The translations under genes were made by a program, and so were the position numbers. Below the pieces are notes generated by a model, which saw only the letters and a list, made by a program, of their open reading frames with translations, was not told the origin of the DNA and made no database searches. From positions 1 to 16,226 of the forward strand of contig JAFZDV010000090.1 of the NCBI GenBank assembly GCA_017560955.1: a DNA stretch of 16,226 nucleotides, read 5' to 3'. Of the stretch, positions 1-7,468 are shown piece by piece. The stretch is from Anaerotignum sp. GTDB lineage: Bacteria > Bacillota > Clostridia > Lachnospirales > Anaerotignaceae. Within the stretch, counting starts at the first letter, position 1. Every line of letters starts with the position of its first letter.

Positions 1-444
1 ATGCTGAGCGGCTCTATTCTGGGGGAAGCCATGCGAAACAGAGAAATCCGCAGAACATATCTGGCTGTAACGGAAGGGGAACTTCCTGAAAAGGGGACTA
101 TCGATCTGCCCATCGGCAGAAGAGAAGGTTCTGCTGTAGAAAGATGTATTGACGAAAATGGTGCAAAGGCTGTGACCCATTTTGAACGTTTACATTTTGC
201 CAATGGGCATTCTCTTGCCCAGATCCGTCTGGAAACAGGAAGGACCCATCAGATCCGCCTGCATATGAGGGCGATCGGTCATCCTCTGCCTGCGGATGTG
301 TTATACAATCAGAATTTTACTGTGATCGGCAGACATGCCCTGCATTCCTGGAAACTGGAATTTCCTCACCCGATCACAAAAGAAATCCTGTGTTTTGAGC
401 AGGAAATGCCGGAAGATATGAAAAATATTCTGGATATAAAATAA
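1..444 (+). CDS. RluA-family 23S rRNA/tRNA pseudouridine synthase, 5'-truncated by window edge
   Basis: This is the C-terminal 147 residues of an RluA-family pseudouridine synthase, which isomerises uridine to pseudouridine in structured RNA in the cytoplasm. The diagnostic C-terminal block GRTHQIRLHM (about residues 80-89 of the visible part), followed by the GHPL/D..Y segment, is present, as is the REIRRTYLAV strand that normally follows the catalytic domain core. The catalytic HRLDxxTSG motif lies upstream and is outside the window, so the ATG at base 1 is probably an internal methionine, not the start. The frame is open to the first base. The subgroup (RluC, RluD or a Firmicute YlyB/YjbO-type paralogue) cannot be decided without the N-terminus. 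A terminator follows 15 nt after the stop, so it ends its transcription unit. Confidence 0.9.
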   Translation: MLSGSILGEAMRNREIRRTYLAVTEGELPEKGTIDLPIGRREGSAVERCIDENGAKAVTHFERLHFANGHSLAQIRLETGRTHQIRLHMRAIGHPLPADVLYNQNFTVIGRHALHSWKLEFPHPITKEILCFEQEMPEDMKNILDIK

Positions 445-458
445 AAATGGCAGGAAAG

Positions 459-485
459 AAACTCGGAGAATTCCGAGTTTTTTTA
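459..485 (+). terminator. Rho-independent terminator after the pseudouridine synthase gene
   Basis: The arms ACTCGGA (461-467) and TCCGAGT (472-478) pair perfectly around a GAAT loop, extended by flanking A/T pairs, and are followed by a run of seven T. It begins 15 nt after the stop codon. Confidence 0.88.
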
Positions 486-550
486 TGCAGAAATTGAATT
501 TATATGAAGAAAATGACAGGGGTGTACTTTATACAAGGACATCTGATGCC

Positions 551-566
551 ATGAAACGCGTTTCAT
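551..566. promoter_or_regulatory. 16-bp perfect palindrome, candidate LacI-family operator
   Basis: ATGAAACGCGTTTCAT is a perfect inverted repeat. Its length, TGAAA half-sites and CG-rich centre resemble LacI-family operators. It differs from the CcpA cre consensus at the centre (CGCG instead of GCGC), so a pathway-specific regulator is more likely than CcpA. It lies about 115 bp upstream of the only clear promoter, so either there is a second promoter nearer to it or it acts at a distance. Confidence 0.5.
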
Positions 567-681
567 CACAATGTACTATGAAAACATGGATTTTTGTCGA
601 TTTATAGATAATATGTGATGATTCTGGTTGCGAAAGCTGATTTTTTTTATTCAATTTGAATATAAAAATTTGGCGTTTCTA

Positions 682-711
682 TTGACACTTTGGAACATGT
701 GAGTATATACT
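682..711 (+). promoter_or_regulatory. Sigma-A type promoter for the ABC transporter genes
   Basis: A consensus -35 box TTGACA (682-687) is followed after 18 bp by TATACT (706-711). An overlapping TATATA (704-709) gives 16 bp. Transcription would start near 718. Confidence 0.65.
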
Positions 712-862
712 TAACTAAAATATGTACATTGAAAAATGGCATAAAGTAACCTTTGCAGGTATGATTGTATAGGATATGTTTTTATATCGGATGACATTCA
801 GAGCCTGTTCACTATTAAAAGTATTCTCAGGCATCAGCCTGATTTGCGGAAGGGAGGAACCT

Positions 863-2371
863 ATGGGAAGCGACGTAAAACTTCGGGTTCAAGGTATTGA
901 AAAGTCTTTCCCTGGTGTTAAAGCGCTGGATAAAGTAAATTTTGCTGTACGCAAAGGTACAGTTCACGCGCTGTGCGGTGAAAACGGCGCAGGGAAGTCT
1001 ACTCTGATGAAAATCATCAACGGTATCTATAAACCCGATGCCGGTGAAATCTATGTAGATGAAAATCCGGTAAAAATCAAAGACCCTATCATGGCAAGAT
1101 CCTTGGGTATTGCTATGATCGCTCAGGAACTGAACTTTGTTCCTGAAATGTCCGTTGAAGAAAACCTCTTCTTGGGACGACTGCCTGCAGACGGCATGGG
1201 CAGAGTAAACTGGCGTGAAGTTCGTCAGAAAACAGAAGAACTGCTGAAAAACGAAGGTCTGCCTTATAAACCTACAGAAAAATTGAAAATGCTGACAACA
1301 TCTGATATTCAGATGCTGGAAATCATGAAAGCGATTTCTAATGATGCTTCCATCGTTGTAATGGATGAACCTACATCCTCCATTACACAGAAAGAAGTAG
1401 AACTGCTGTTCAAGAAAATCGACATTCTGAAAGCAAAAGGCTGCGCTATCGTATATATTTCCCACAAAATGGACGAAGTATTCCGTATTGCGGATGATAT
1501 CACAGTATTCCGTGATGGTACTGTAGTAAAATCCATGAGAGCGGAAGAAACGAACATCGACGAAGTTATCGCGCTGATGGTAGGCCGTAAAATGGAAAAT
1601 GTATACCCTAAAGAAGATCTGGAAATCGGCGAACCTCTGCTGGAAGTAAAAGATCTGAAGAGTGGTCAGCTGTTTGAAGATGTAACATTCCACGTAAACA
1701 GAGGCGAAATCGTAGGTTTTGCAGGTCTGGTTGGTGCAGGCCGTACAGAAACAATGCGCTGTCTGTTTGGTCTGGATCCCATCGATGGCGGTACAGTAAA
1801 AGTAAGCGGTAAGGAAATCAACATCAAGAAAGTATCTGATGCAACAGGCGCGGGTATGGTAATGCTGTCTGAAGACCGTCGCCGTTACGGTATCATTCCT
1901 ATGAGAAGTGTTAAGGAAAATGCCAGCCTGTCTGCTCTGGAAAAATTCTTCTATGGTGGCCGTCACCATAAACAGGAAGAAGTAGATGTGGTGAAAAAAT
2001 ACTTCGACAAAATGAGTGTAAAAACACCTACACTGGAAACACCCATCAAATCTCTGTCCGGTGGTAACCAGCAGAAAGTACTGCTGGCAAAATGGATGAT
2101 GCGTGATCCTGATGTTCTGATCCTGGACGAACCTACAAGAGGTATCGACGTAGGTGCGAAATTTGAAATTTACAAACTGATGACAGAAACAGCAAAAGCA
2201 GGTAAAGCGGTAGTTATGGTTTCCTCTGAACTGCCTGAACTGATCGGTATGTGTGACAGAATCTATGTAATGTGTGAAGGTCATATTGCAGGCGAACTGA
2301 AGAGAGATGAATTCTCTCAGGAAGCAATCATGATGTATGCAACCGGTACACATAACATTATTCAGGACTAA
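863..2371 (+). CDS. Sugar ABC transporter, double ATPase subunit (RbsA/MglA/XylG type)
   Basis: This 502-residue protein is the cytoplasmic ATPase that powers a CUT2-family sugar importer. One chain carries two nucleotide-binding domains. Domain 1 has Walker A GENGAGKST (39-47), a degenerate signature (LTTSDIQ, 144-150) and Walker B with MDEPTS. Domain 2 has the family's altered P-loop GLVGAGRTE (288-296), which lacks the lysine, an intact LSGGNQQ signature (near 398) and LILDEPTRGID. Normal RbsA length is about 495-510. The ATG at 863 was chosen because AGGGAGG stands just upstream and the protein then begins like the family; the longer frame from 776 adds an unsupported extension. The permease gene starts 20 nt downstream. 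The neighbouring pentitol enzymes suggest a sugar alcohol substrate, which is an inference. Confidence 0.95.
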   Translation: MGSDVKLRVQGIEKSFPGVKALDKVNFAVRKGTVHALCGENGAGKSTLMKIINGIYKPDAGEIYVDENPVKIKDPIMARSLGIAMIAQELNFVPEMSVEENLFLGRLPADGMGRVNWREVRQKTEELLKNEGLPYKPTEKLKMLTTSDIQMLEIMKAISNDASIVVMDEPTSSITQKEVELLFKKIDILKAKGCAIVYISHKMDEVFRIADDITVFRDGTVVKSMRAEETNIDEVIALMVGRKMENVYPKEDLEIGEPLLEVKDLKSGQLFEDVTFHVNRGEIVGFAGLVGAGRTETMRCLFGLDPIDGGTVKVSGKEINIKKVSDATGAGMVMLSEDRRRYGIIPMRSVKENASLSALEKFFYGGRHHKQEEVDVVKKYFDKMSVKTPTLETPIKSLSGGNQQKVLLAKWMMRDPDVLILDEPTRGIDVGAKFEIYKLMTETAKAGKAVVMVSSELPELIGMCDRIYVMCEGHIAGELKRDEFSQEAIMMYATGTHNIIQD

Positions 2372-2391
2372 TTATAAGGAGGAGATCGAAA

Positions 2392-3408
2392 GTGAAAAAT
2401 GGTAAAACAAGCCAGCTGATGCAGAAATACTCTATTTTCTTCGTTCTGCTGGTAATGATTATTGCATCTACAATGATGAACCCCAGCTTCATGAGCACAA
2501 GAAACATGACAAACATTGCTGTTCAGCTGGCGGTAGCAACAATTCTGGCTTATGGTGAAATGGTACTGATCGTATCCGGTCTGCTGGACCTGTCCGCTGG
2601 TGCGGTTCTGGCCCTTGCGGGTGTCCTTTCCGTAAGCGTATACAAATCTACAGGTAACATGGCAATGGCATTTGCTGTAGCGATCGGCGTATCTGTTGTA
2701 TTCAACATGATCAACGCGCTGTTCGTAGCAAACTTCGGCCTGCCTGCCTTCATCGTAACACTGGCAACACAGATGGCTGCCAGAGGTCTGGCGCTGTTGT
2801 ACACATCCGGTCAGAACATTCTGCAGATCGGTGACTATGCTTTCTGGGGCCAGGGCAAAATTGCTGGTTTCCTGCCTGTTCCCGTTATCTTCATGATCGT
2901 GGCGACCATTATTATTTCCTACATCATGAACCAGACAAGACTGGGCCGTTCCTTCTATGCGATCGGTGGTAACGAAGAAGCTGCAAATGCTTCCGGTATC
3001 AATGTAATCAAATCCAAATACATGGCATTCCTGATCAACGGTATCCTGGTTGGTATCGCAGGTGTACTGTTCATGGCTCGTGTAAACGCAGGTCTGCCTA
3101 ACGGTGCTGTAGGTTATGAAATGGAAGGTCTGACAGCTGCCATCGTTGGTGGTACATCCTTCTCCGGTGGTATCGGTACAACATCCGGTACTCTGATCGG
3201 TTCCTTCATCATCGGCTGTCTGAACAACATCATGAACCTGCAGGGCGTAGACTCTTACATCCAGCAGGTAGTTAAAGGTATCATTATCGTAGGCGCTGTA
3301 CTGTATGACGTACGTTTCAAAAACAAAAAAGCACCTAAAGTGATCCTGAAAAAGAAAGACGAAGAAGAAAAGAAAGATGACGCACCCAAAGCAGAAGCTG
3401 GTGCATAA
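2392..3408 (+). CDS. Sugar ABC transporter permease (RbsC type)
   Basis: This 338-residue integral membrane protein forms the translocation pore of the CUT2-type importer, presumably as a homodimer. It starts at GTG, preceded by AAGGAGGAG at a good distance. Family motifs are visible: LLDLSAGAVLALAG (near 64-77), the ANASGINVIKSKYMAF cytoplasmic loop, and EGLTAAIVGGTSFSGG (245-260), the conserved coupling region. Several hydrophobic segments alternate with short loops. The tail from about residue 306 is unusual: roughly 33 residues rich in Lys, Asp and Glu, ending in Ala/Gly, predicted to be cytoplasmic. It lies 20 nt after the ATPase stop and 96 nt before the binding protein gene, so the three are probably cotranscribed. 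Confidence 0.94.
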   Translation: MKNGKTSQLMQKYSIFFVLLVMIIASTMMNPSFMSTRNMTNIAVQLAVATILAYGEMVLIVSGLLDLSAGAVLALAGVLSVSVYKSTGNMAMAFAVAIGVSVVFNMINALFVANFGLPAFIVTLATQMAARGLALLYTSGQNILQIGDYAFWGQGKIAGFLPVPVIFMIVATIIISYIMNQTRLGRSFYAIGGNEEAANASGINVIKSKYMAFLINGILVGIAGVLFMARVNAGLPNGAVGYEMEGLTAAIVGGTSFSGGIGTTSGTLIGSFIIGCLNNIMNLQGVDSYIQQVVKGIIIVGAVLYDVRFKNKKAPKVILKKKDEEEKKDDAPKAEAGA

Positions 3409-3504
3409 TCGAAAACCTTAACAAAGGCTTTCATTTGAGCAATCAAATTCAAATAAAGCAGATTCTCACAAAACAATTTCACAAGAAGAAAGGGAGAGAG
3501 TAAC

Positions 3505-4479
3505 ATGAAAAAGTTTTTAGCATCCATTCTGGTAATGGCAATGGCAGCAACAGCTCTGACAGGTTGTGGCGGTTCCGAACCCGCAGCTGAAAGCGGCGAC
3601 GGCTACAAAGTAGCATACATCGCTCGTGCTCAGTCCGACTCCTTCGCAGCATGGCTGGCGAACGAAATGATCAGAGCAGCAGGCGAATACGAAGACATCA
3701 CACTGGATGTATTCGATGGCCAGGCTGACGACGCAAAAGAAAACGCAGCAATTGAAAACGCAATTGCAAACGGCTACGATGCAATCATCGTACAGCCCAA
3801 CAACGGTGAAGCTCAGAGACCTTACGTTGAACAGGTAGTTGCAGCTGGTATCGTTGCAATCACAACAAACTCCAGAATCGCTGGTATCGAAGGCGCTTCC
3901 TCCGTTGACGCTGACCCTTATGTACAGGCTCAGGTTAACGCTGAAAAAGCTATCGAACAGGTTCCCGAAGGCGCTAAAGTAGTAGTACTGAGAGGTCCTT
4001 CCGGTAACTTCCACGCTGACGAAAGACTGAAAGCTTGGAACGAAGTATTCTTCGCTGCAAGACCCGACGTTCAGATCGTAGGCGATGACTACGCTAACTG
4101 GAACAAAGACGAAGCTATGACTCTGATGGAAGACTGGACACTGGCTCACGGCAAAATCGACGCTGTAATCTCCATGAACGATAACATGGCAGCAGGTGCT
4201 CTGGAAGTAGTTAAAGACAACCCTGAATTCGACGACATGCTGGCTTACGGTGTAGACGGTACAGCTGAAGCTTGTCTGCTGATCCAGGATGGTCTGATGA
4301 CATCCACATGTCTGCAGTCCGCAATCGACCTGGCTGACCTGAACATGGCAACAGTTCACAAACTGCTGACAGGTGAAGAAACACAGATCGACACAGATAT
4401 CGACGCAGTTCTGATCAATGCTGACAACGTTGCTGAATACGTAGAAATGTACAAAGCAAACGGCCAGATCACAGAATAA
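3505..4479 (+). CDS. Sugar-binding lipoprotein of the ABC transporter (RbsB type)
   Basis: This 324-residue protein is the extracellular substrate-binding component. It begins with a lipoprotein signal: MKKF, a hydrophobic stretch, then the lipobox LTGC with Cys21 as the lipidated residue, followed by a Gly/Ser/Glu/Ala linker. The rest fits the periplasmic-binding-protein fold of pentose/polyol binders: YKVAYIARAQSDSFAAWL at the first strand, YDAIIVQPNN in the N-lobe, and a C-lobe with GPSGNFHADERLKAW and YGVDGTAEA. AAGGGAGAG precedes the ATG. The ligand cannot be read from sequence; dehydrogenase and xylulokinase downstream suggest xylitol or D-arabitol. A terminator starts 55 nt after the stop, an arrangement that often sets a separate, high level for binding proteins. 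Confidence 0.93.
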   Translation: MKKFLASILVMAMAATALTGCGGSEPAAESGDGYKVAYIARAQSDSFAAWLANEMIRAAGEYEDITLDVFDGQADDAKENAAIENAIANGYDAIIVQPNNGEAQRPYVEQVVAAGIVAITTNSRIAGIEGASSVDADPYVQAQVNAEKAIEQVPEGAKVVVLRGPSGNFHADERLKAWNEVFFAARPDVQIVGDDYANWNKDEAMTLMEDWTLAHGKIDAVISMNDNMAAGALEVVKDNPEFDDMLAYGVDGTAEACLLIQDGLMTSTCLQSAIDLADLNMATVHKLLTGEETQIDTDIDAVLINADNVAEYVEMYKANGQITE

Positions 4480-4534
4480 TTCAAAATTACATAAGTTTTT
4501 TTGAAGCGTAATTTCTGACTGACATTAGCAATTT

Positions 4535-4582
4535 AGAGGTACCATTTTCGGTTCAGCCGGAGGTGGTACCTCTTGCTTTTTT
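4535..4582 (+). terminator. Terminator between the transporter genes and the dehydrogenase gene
   Basis: A perfect 10-bp stem (AGAGGTACCA 4535-4544 with TGGTACCTCT 4564-4573) encloses a loop with its own CGG/CCG mini-stem. Six T follow at 4577-4582. Confidence 0.82.
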
Positions 4583-4616
4583 ATGAGTATTTTCTCATTT
4601 GTGAGGGTGGAAAATA

Positions 4617-4645
4617 TTGCGAAATCAAGCCAGAACTGGTATGAT
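4617..4645 (+). promoter_or_regulatory. Extended -10 promoter for the dehydrogenase-kinase genes
   Basis: TTGCGA (4617-4622) and TATGAT (4640-4645) are exactly 17 bp apart, with the extended -10 dinucleotide TG at 4637-4638. It lies between the upstream terminator and the dehydrogenase start. Confidence 0.68.
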
Positions 4646-4719
4646 GAAATATAAGAGATCTGTATAAAACAGGTCTGCACAGAAGGTATTTTAATTAAGT
4701 GAAAGTGAGGAGATTCGAT

Positions 4720-5754
4720 ATGAAAAATAGACAGGCATATATGGTAGGTCTGAACAAAATGGAAATTCGTGAAACAGCTGTACCCGAACCCAAAGCTGGT
4801 GAAGTTCTGGTTAAAGTAGAATATGTTGGTATCTGCGGTTCCGATGTACATTACTTCAAAGACGGCAGATGCGGCGACTTCGTGGTTGACGGCGAACTGA
4901 TGCTGGGCCATGAAGCAGGCGGCGTTGTTGTAAAACTGGGCGAAGGCGTAACAGATCTGGCTGTTGGCGATAAAGTAGCTCTGGAACCCGGTATCACATG
5001 CGGTCAGTGTGAATTCTGCAAATCCGGCAGATACAACCTGTGCCCCGATGTAATTTTCCTGGCTACACCTCCCGTACAGGGCTGTAACGAAGATTACATT
5101 GCATTCCCTGCAAATATGTGCTTCAAACTGCCTGAAAATATGACAACAAAAGAAGGCGCTCTGATCGAACCTTTCGCAGTAGGTCTGCATGCAGCGCATC
5201 AGGGTAAAGTAGGCATGGGCGACCAGTGTATCATTCTGGGTTCCGGCTGTATCGGTCTGATGACTCTGCTGGCTTGTAAAGCATGCGGCGCTACAGATAT
5301 CACAGTAGTAGATATGGCTCAGAAACGTCTGGACTTCGCTATGGAACTGGGCGCAACACGCGTGATCAATGCAAAAGAACAGGATGTTCTGAAAGTAGTA
5401 GAAGAACTGACAAATGGCGCTGGTATCGAAAAAGTATTTGAAACAGCAGGTTCTCCTATCACAATCGCACAGACACCTTTCCTGGTAAAAACAGGTGGTA
5501 CAATCACTCTGGTTGGTATGTCTGCAAATCCCGAAATCACATTCAACTTCGGTCAGATCATGGCAAAAGAAGCTAGAATCGAATCCGTATTCCGTTACAG
5601 AAACCTGTATAAAAAAGCAATCGCAGCAGCTGCAGATGGTCTGAATATCGGCAGAATCGCAACACATGAATTCGACTTCGCTGACATTCAGGAAGCATAT
5701 GAAGCATCTGTAAGAGATAAAGAAAACATCGTAAAAGCAGTAATCAAACTGTAA
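4720..5754 (+). CDS. Zinc-dependent polyol dehydrogenase (xylitol/sorbitol/D-arabitol type)
   Basis: This 345-residue medium-chain alcohol dehydrogenase should oxidise a sugar alcohol to a ketose with NAD+ in the cytoplasm. The catalytic zinc site is recognisable as Cys39 (GICGSD), His64 and Glu65 (GHE) with Glu150 (IEPF). The structural zinc site has all four cysteines (94, 97, 100, 108). The Rossmann motif GSGCIG (174-179) and Asp198 at the end of the second strand indicate NAD+ over NADP+. The ATG at 4720 has GAGGAG 7 nt upstream; an in-phase GTG at 4699 would add seven residues but overlaps no better site. The xylulokinase gene begins 31 nt after its stop, which points to D-xylulose as product and thus to xylitol or D-arabitol as substrate. 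Sorbitol to fructose remains possible. Confidence 0.93.
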   Translation: MKNRQAYMVGLNKMEIRETAVPEPKAGEVLVKVEYVGICGSDVHYFKDGRCGDFVVDGELMLGHEAGGVVVKLGEGVTDLAVGDKVALEPGITCGQCEFCKSGRYNLCPDVIFLATPPVQGCNEDYIAFPANMCFKLPENMTTKEGALIEPFAVGLHAAHQGKVGMGDQCIILGSGCIGLMTLLACKACGATDITVVDMAQKRLDFAMELGATRVINAKEQDVLKVVEELTNGAGIEKVFETAGSPITIAQTPFLVKTGGTITLVGMSANPEITFNFGQIMAKEARIESVFRYRNLYKKAIAAAADGLNIGRIATHEFDFADIQEAYEASVRDKENIVKAVIKL

Positions 5755-5785
5755 TCAGAATTACCACAGAAATGGCGGTGTAATT

Positions 5786-7309
5786 ATGGAATATTTACTG
5801 GGTATTGACATTGGTACTTCCGGTACAAAGACAGTTCTGTTTGACCGTGATGCCAATCCAATCACAGCAAAAACATTTGAATATCCCCTGTATCAGGAAC
5901 AGAACGGCTGGGCAGAACAGGAACCCAACGACTGGTGGGATGCAACTGTAAAAGGTGTGCAGGGCGTTCTGGAAGCATCCGGCGTAAATCCTGCAGACAT
6001 CAAAGGTATCGGCCTTTCCGGTCAGATGCATGGTCTGGTTATGCTGGATGAAGCAGGCGAAGTGCTGCGTCGTTCCATCATCTGGTGCGACCAGAGAACA
6101 GGCGAAGAAGTGGATGACATGAACCGTATGATCGGTGCAGATAAAATCATCCAGATCACAGCAAACCCTGCAGTAACAGGCTTCACAGCAGCGAAGATCC
6201 TGTGGGTGAAAAAACATGAACCCGAACTGTACGCAAAATGTAAACATATCCTGCTGCCTAAAGACTATATCCGTTATAAACTGACAGGCGAATATGCAAC
6301 AGAAGTATCCGATGCTTCCGGTATGCAGCTGATGGATGTTGCAAAGCGTACATGGTCTGATGAAATTCTGGAAGGTCTGGGTATTGATAAAGCACTCTTG
6401 GGTAAAATGTATGAATCTCAGGATGTAACAGGTGCGGTTCATGCAGAAGCATCTCAGCTGACAGGTCTGGCAGAAGGTACTATCGTTGTCGGCGGTGCTG
6501 GTGATAACCCTGCAGCGGCTATCGGTACAGGTATTGTTTCTCAGGGCAAAGCTTTCACAACAATTGGTACATCCGCAGTAGTATATGCAGTATCCGATCA
6601 GATGGCACTGGATCCCAAAGGTAGAGTACATACACTTTGTGCTTCCGTTCCCGGCAAATGGACAGTAATGAGCTGCACACAGGCGGCTGGTCTGTCCCTG
6701 CAGTGGCTGAGAAATAATGTTTGTACACCTGAAATGGCAGAAGCGGCTGAAAAAGGTGTGGATCCTTACGAAATCATGACAGCAGAAGCAGCGCAGGTTC
6801 CCATCGGTTCCGAAAAACTGCTGTATCTGCCTTATCTGATGGGCGAAAGATCTCCTCATCCCGATCCCGACTGCCGTGGCGTATTCTTCGGTCTGTCTGC
6901 AATGCATCAGAGACCTCATTTCATCCGTTCCGTAATGGAAGGTATCTCCTTCTCCCAGTGGGAATGTGTAGAAGTATTCCGTGAAATGGGTGTACCCATT
7001 GAAGATATGATGATCTGCGGCGGCGGTGGCAGAAGCCCCTTCTGGAGACAGATGCTGGCAGATATGTATGGCTGTCCCGTAAGCACAGTACAGTCCGATC
7101 AGGGCGGCGCACTGGGTGCAGCGATCCTGGCTGGTGTAGGTGCAGGCATCTATTCCGATCTGGAAACAGCATGTAACGAACTGGTTCGAAAGAAAGATGT
7201 TGCTGAACCTGATATGGCGGCAAATGGCGAATATGCGAAGTTCTTTACATTATATAAAGATCTGTATAAAACACTGTTCAGTAGTTTCAAAGATCTGAAA
7301 AATATCTAA
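5786..7309 (+). CDS. xylB: Xylulokinase
   Basis: This 507-residue FGGY-family kinase phosphorylates D-xylulose with ATP to D-xylulose 5-phosphate, which enters the pentose phosphate or phosphoketolase pathway. The N-terminal phosphate loop GIDIGTSGTKT contains Asp8. SGQMHG (78-83) matches the substrate-contacting Met-His pair of xylulokinases, WCDQRT follows, and the predicted catalytic base is Asp240 in GGAGDNP. The C-terminal ATP domain has GGGGRSPFWRQMLAD and DQGGALGAAILAG. Length is normal. It follows the dehydrogenase by 31 nt with a weak GGCGGTG binding site, and ends in a terminator 8 nt past the stop. No xylose isomerase is present, so xylulose here most likely comes from the adjacent dehydrogenase. 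Confidence 0.95.
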   Translation: MEYLLGIDIGTSGTKTVLFDRDANPITAKTFEYPLYQEQNGWAEQEPNDWWDATVKGVQGVLEASGVNPADIKGIGLSGQMHGLVMLDEAGEVLRRSIIWCDQRTGEEVDDMNRMIGADKIIQITANPAVTGFTAAKILWVKKHEPELYAKCKHILLPKDYIRYKLTGEYATEVSDASGMQLMDVAKRTWSDEILEGLGIDKALLGKMYESQDVTGAVHAEASQLTGLAEGTIVVGGAGDNPAAAIGTGIVSQGKAFTTIGTSAVVYAVSDQMALDPKGRVHTLCASVPGKWTVMSCTQAAGLSLQWLRNNVCTPEMAEAAEKGVDPYEIMTAEAAQVPIGSEKLLYLPYLMGERSPHPDPDCRGVFFGLSAMHQRPHFIRSVMEGISFSQWECVEVFREMGVPIEDMMICGGGGRSPFWRQMLADMYGCPVSTVQSDQGGALGAAILAGVGAGIYSDLETACNELVRKKDVAEPDMAANGEYAKFFTLYKDLYKTLFSSFKDLKNI

Positions 7310-7317
7310 AATATTTT

Positions 7318-7344
7318 GAGCCTCCGAAAGGAGGCTCTTTTTTT
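7318..7344 (+). terminator. Terminator after xylulokinase
   Basis: GAGCCTCC (7318-7325) pairs perfectly with GGAGGCTC (7330-7337) around a GAAA tetraloop, followed by seven T. Confidence 0.92.
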
Positions 7345-7371
7345 GTTCATAAAATCTTAAGAAAACTGTCC

Positions 7372-7400
7372 TTGTTTCTTTGGTACATCTTCTTTATAAT
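7372..7400 (+). promoter_or_regulatory. Promoter of the L,D-transpeptidase gene
   Basis: TTGTTT (7372-7377), a 17-bp spacer and a perfect TATAAT (7395-7400). Transcription would start near 7407, giving a leader of about 60 nt. Confidence 0.7.
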
Positions 7401-7468
7401 ACCTAATGGGAAGAATGATGAAGCATTCATTTTCAAAAAGATATTTGGAGATGGAAGGAGAAAAATAA

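Larger units (their letters stand above)
486..862 (+). other. Intergenic control region and 5' leader of the sugar-alcohol transporter operon
   Basis: This AT-rich stretch has no convincing coding region. It holds a 16-bp perfect palindrome (551-566) and a TTGACA promoter (682-711). About 145 nt of leader would separate the predicted transcription start (near 718) from the ATG at 863. A reading frame in phase with the ATPase gene runs back to an ATG at 776, but it adds 29 residues absent from the family and has no good ribosome binding site. I recognise no riboswitch in the leader. Confidence 0.7.

Noticed and set aside
551..566. CcpA cre site
   Set aside because: The two central base pairs on each side do not fit the cre consensus, so a different LacI-family operator is the better call.
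776..862. N-terminal extension of the ATPase gene from an ATG at 776
   Set aside because: It adds 29 residues unlike the family, while a strong ribosome binding site precedes the ATG at 863.
4583..4598. ATGAG/CTCAT repeat upstream of the dehydrogenase promoter as a second copy of the 551-566 operator
   Set aside because: Only the outer four bases of each arm agree; the CG core is absent.
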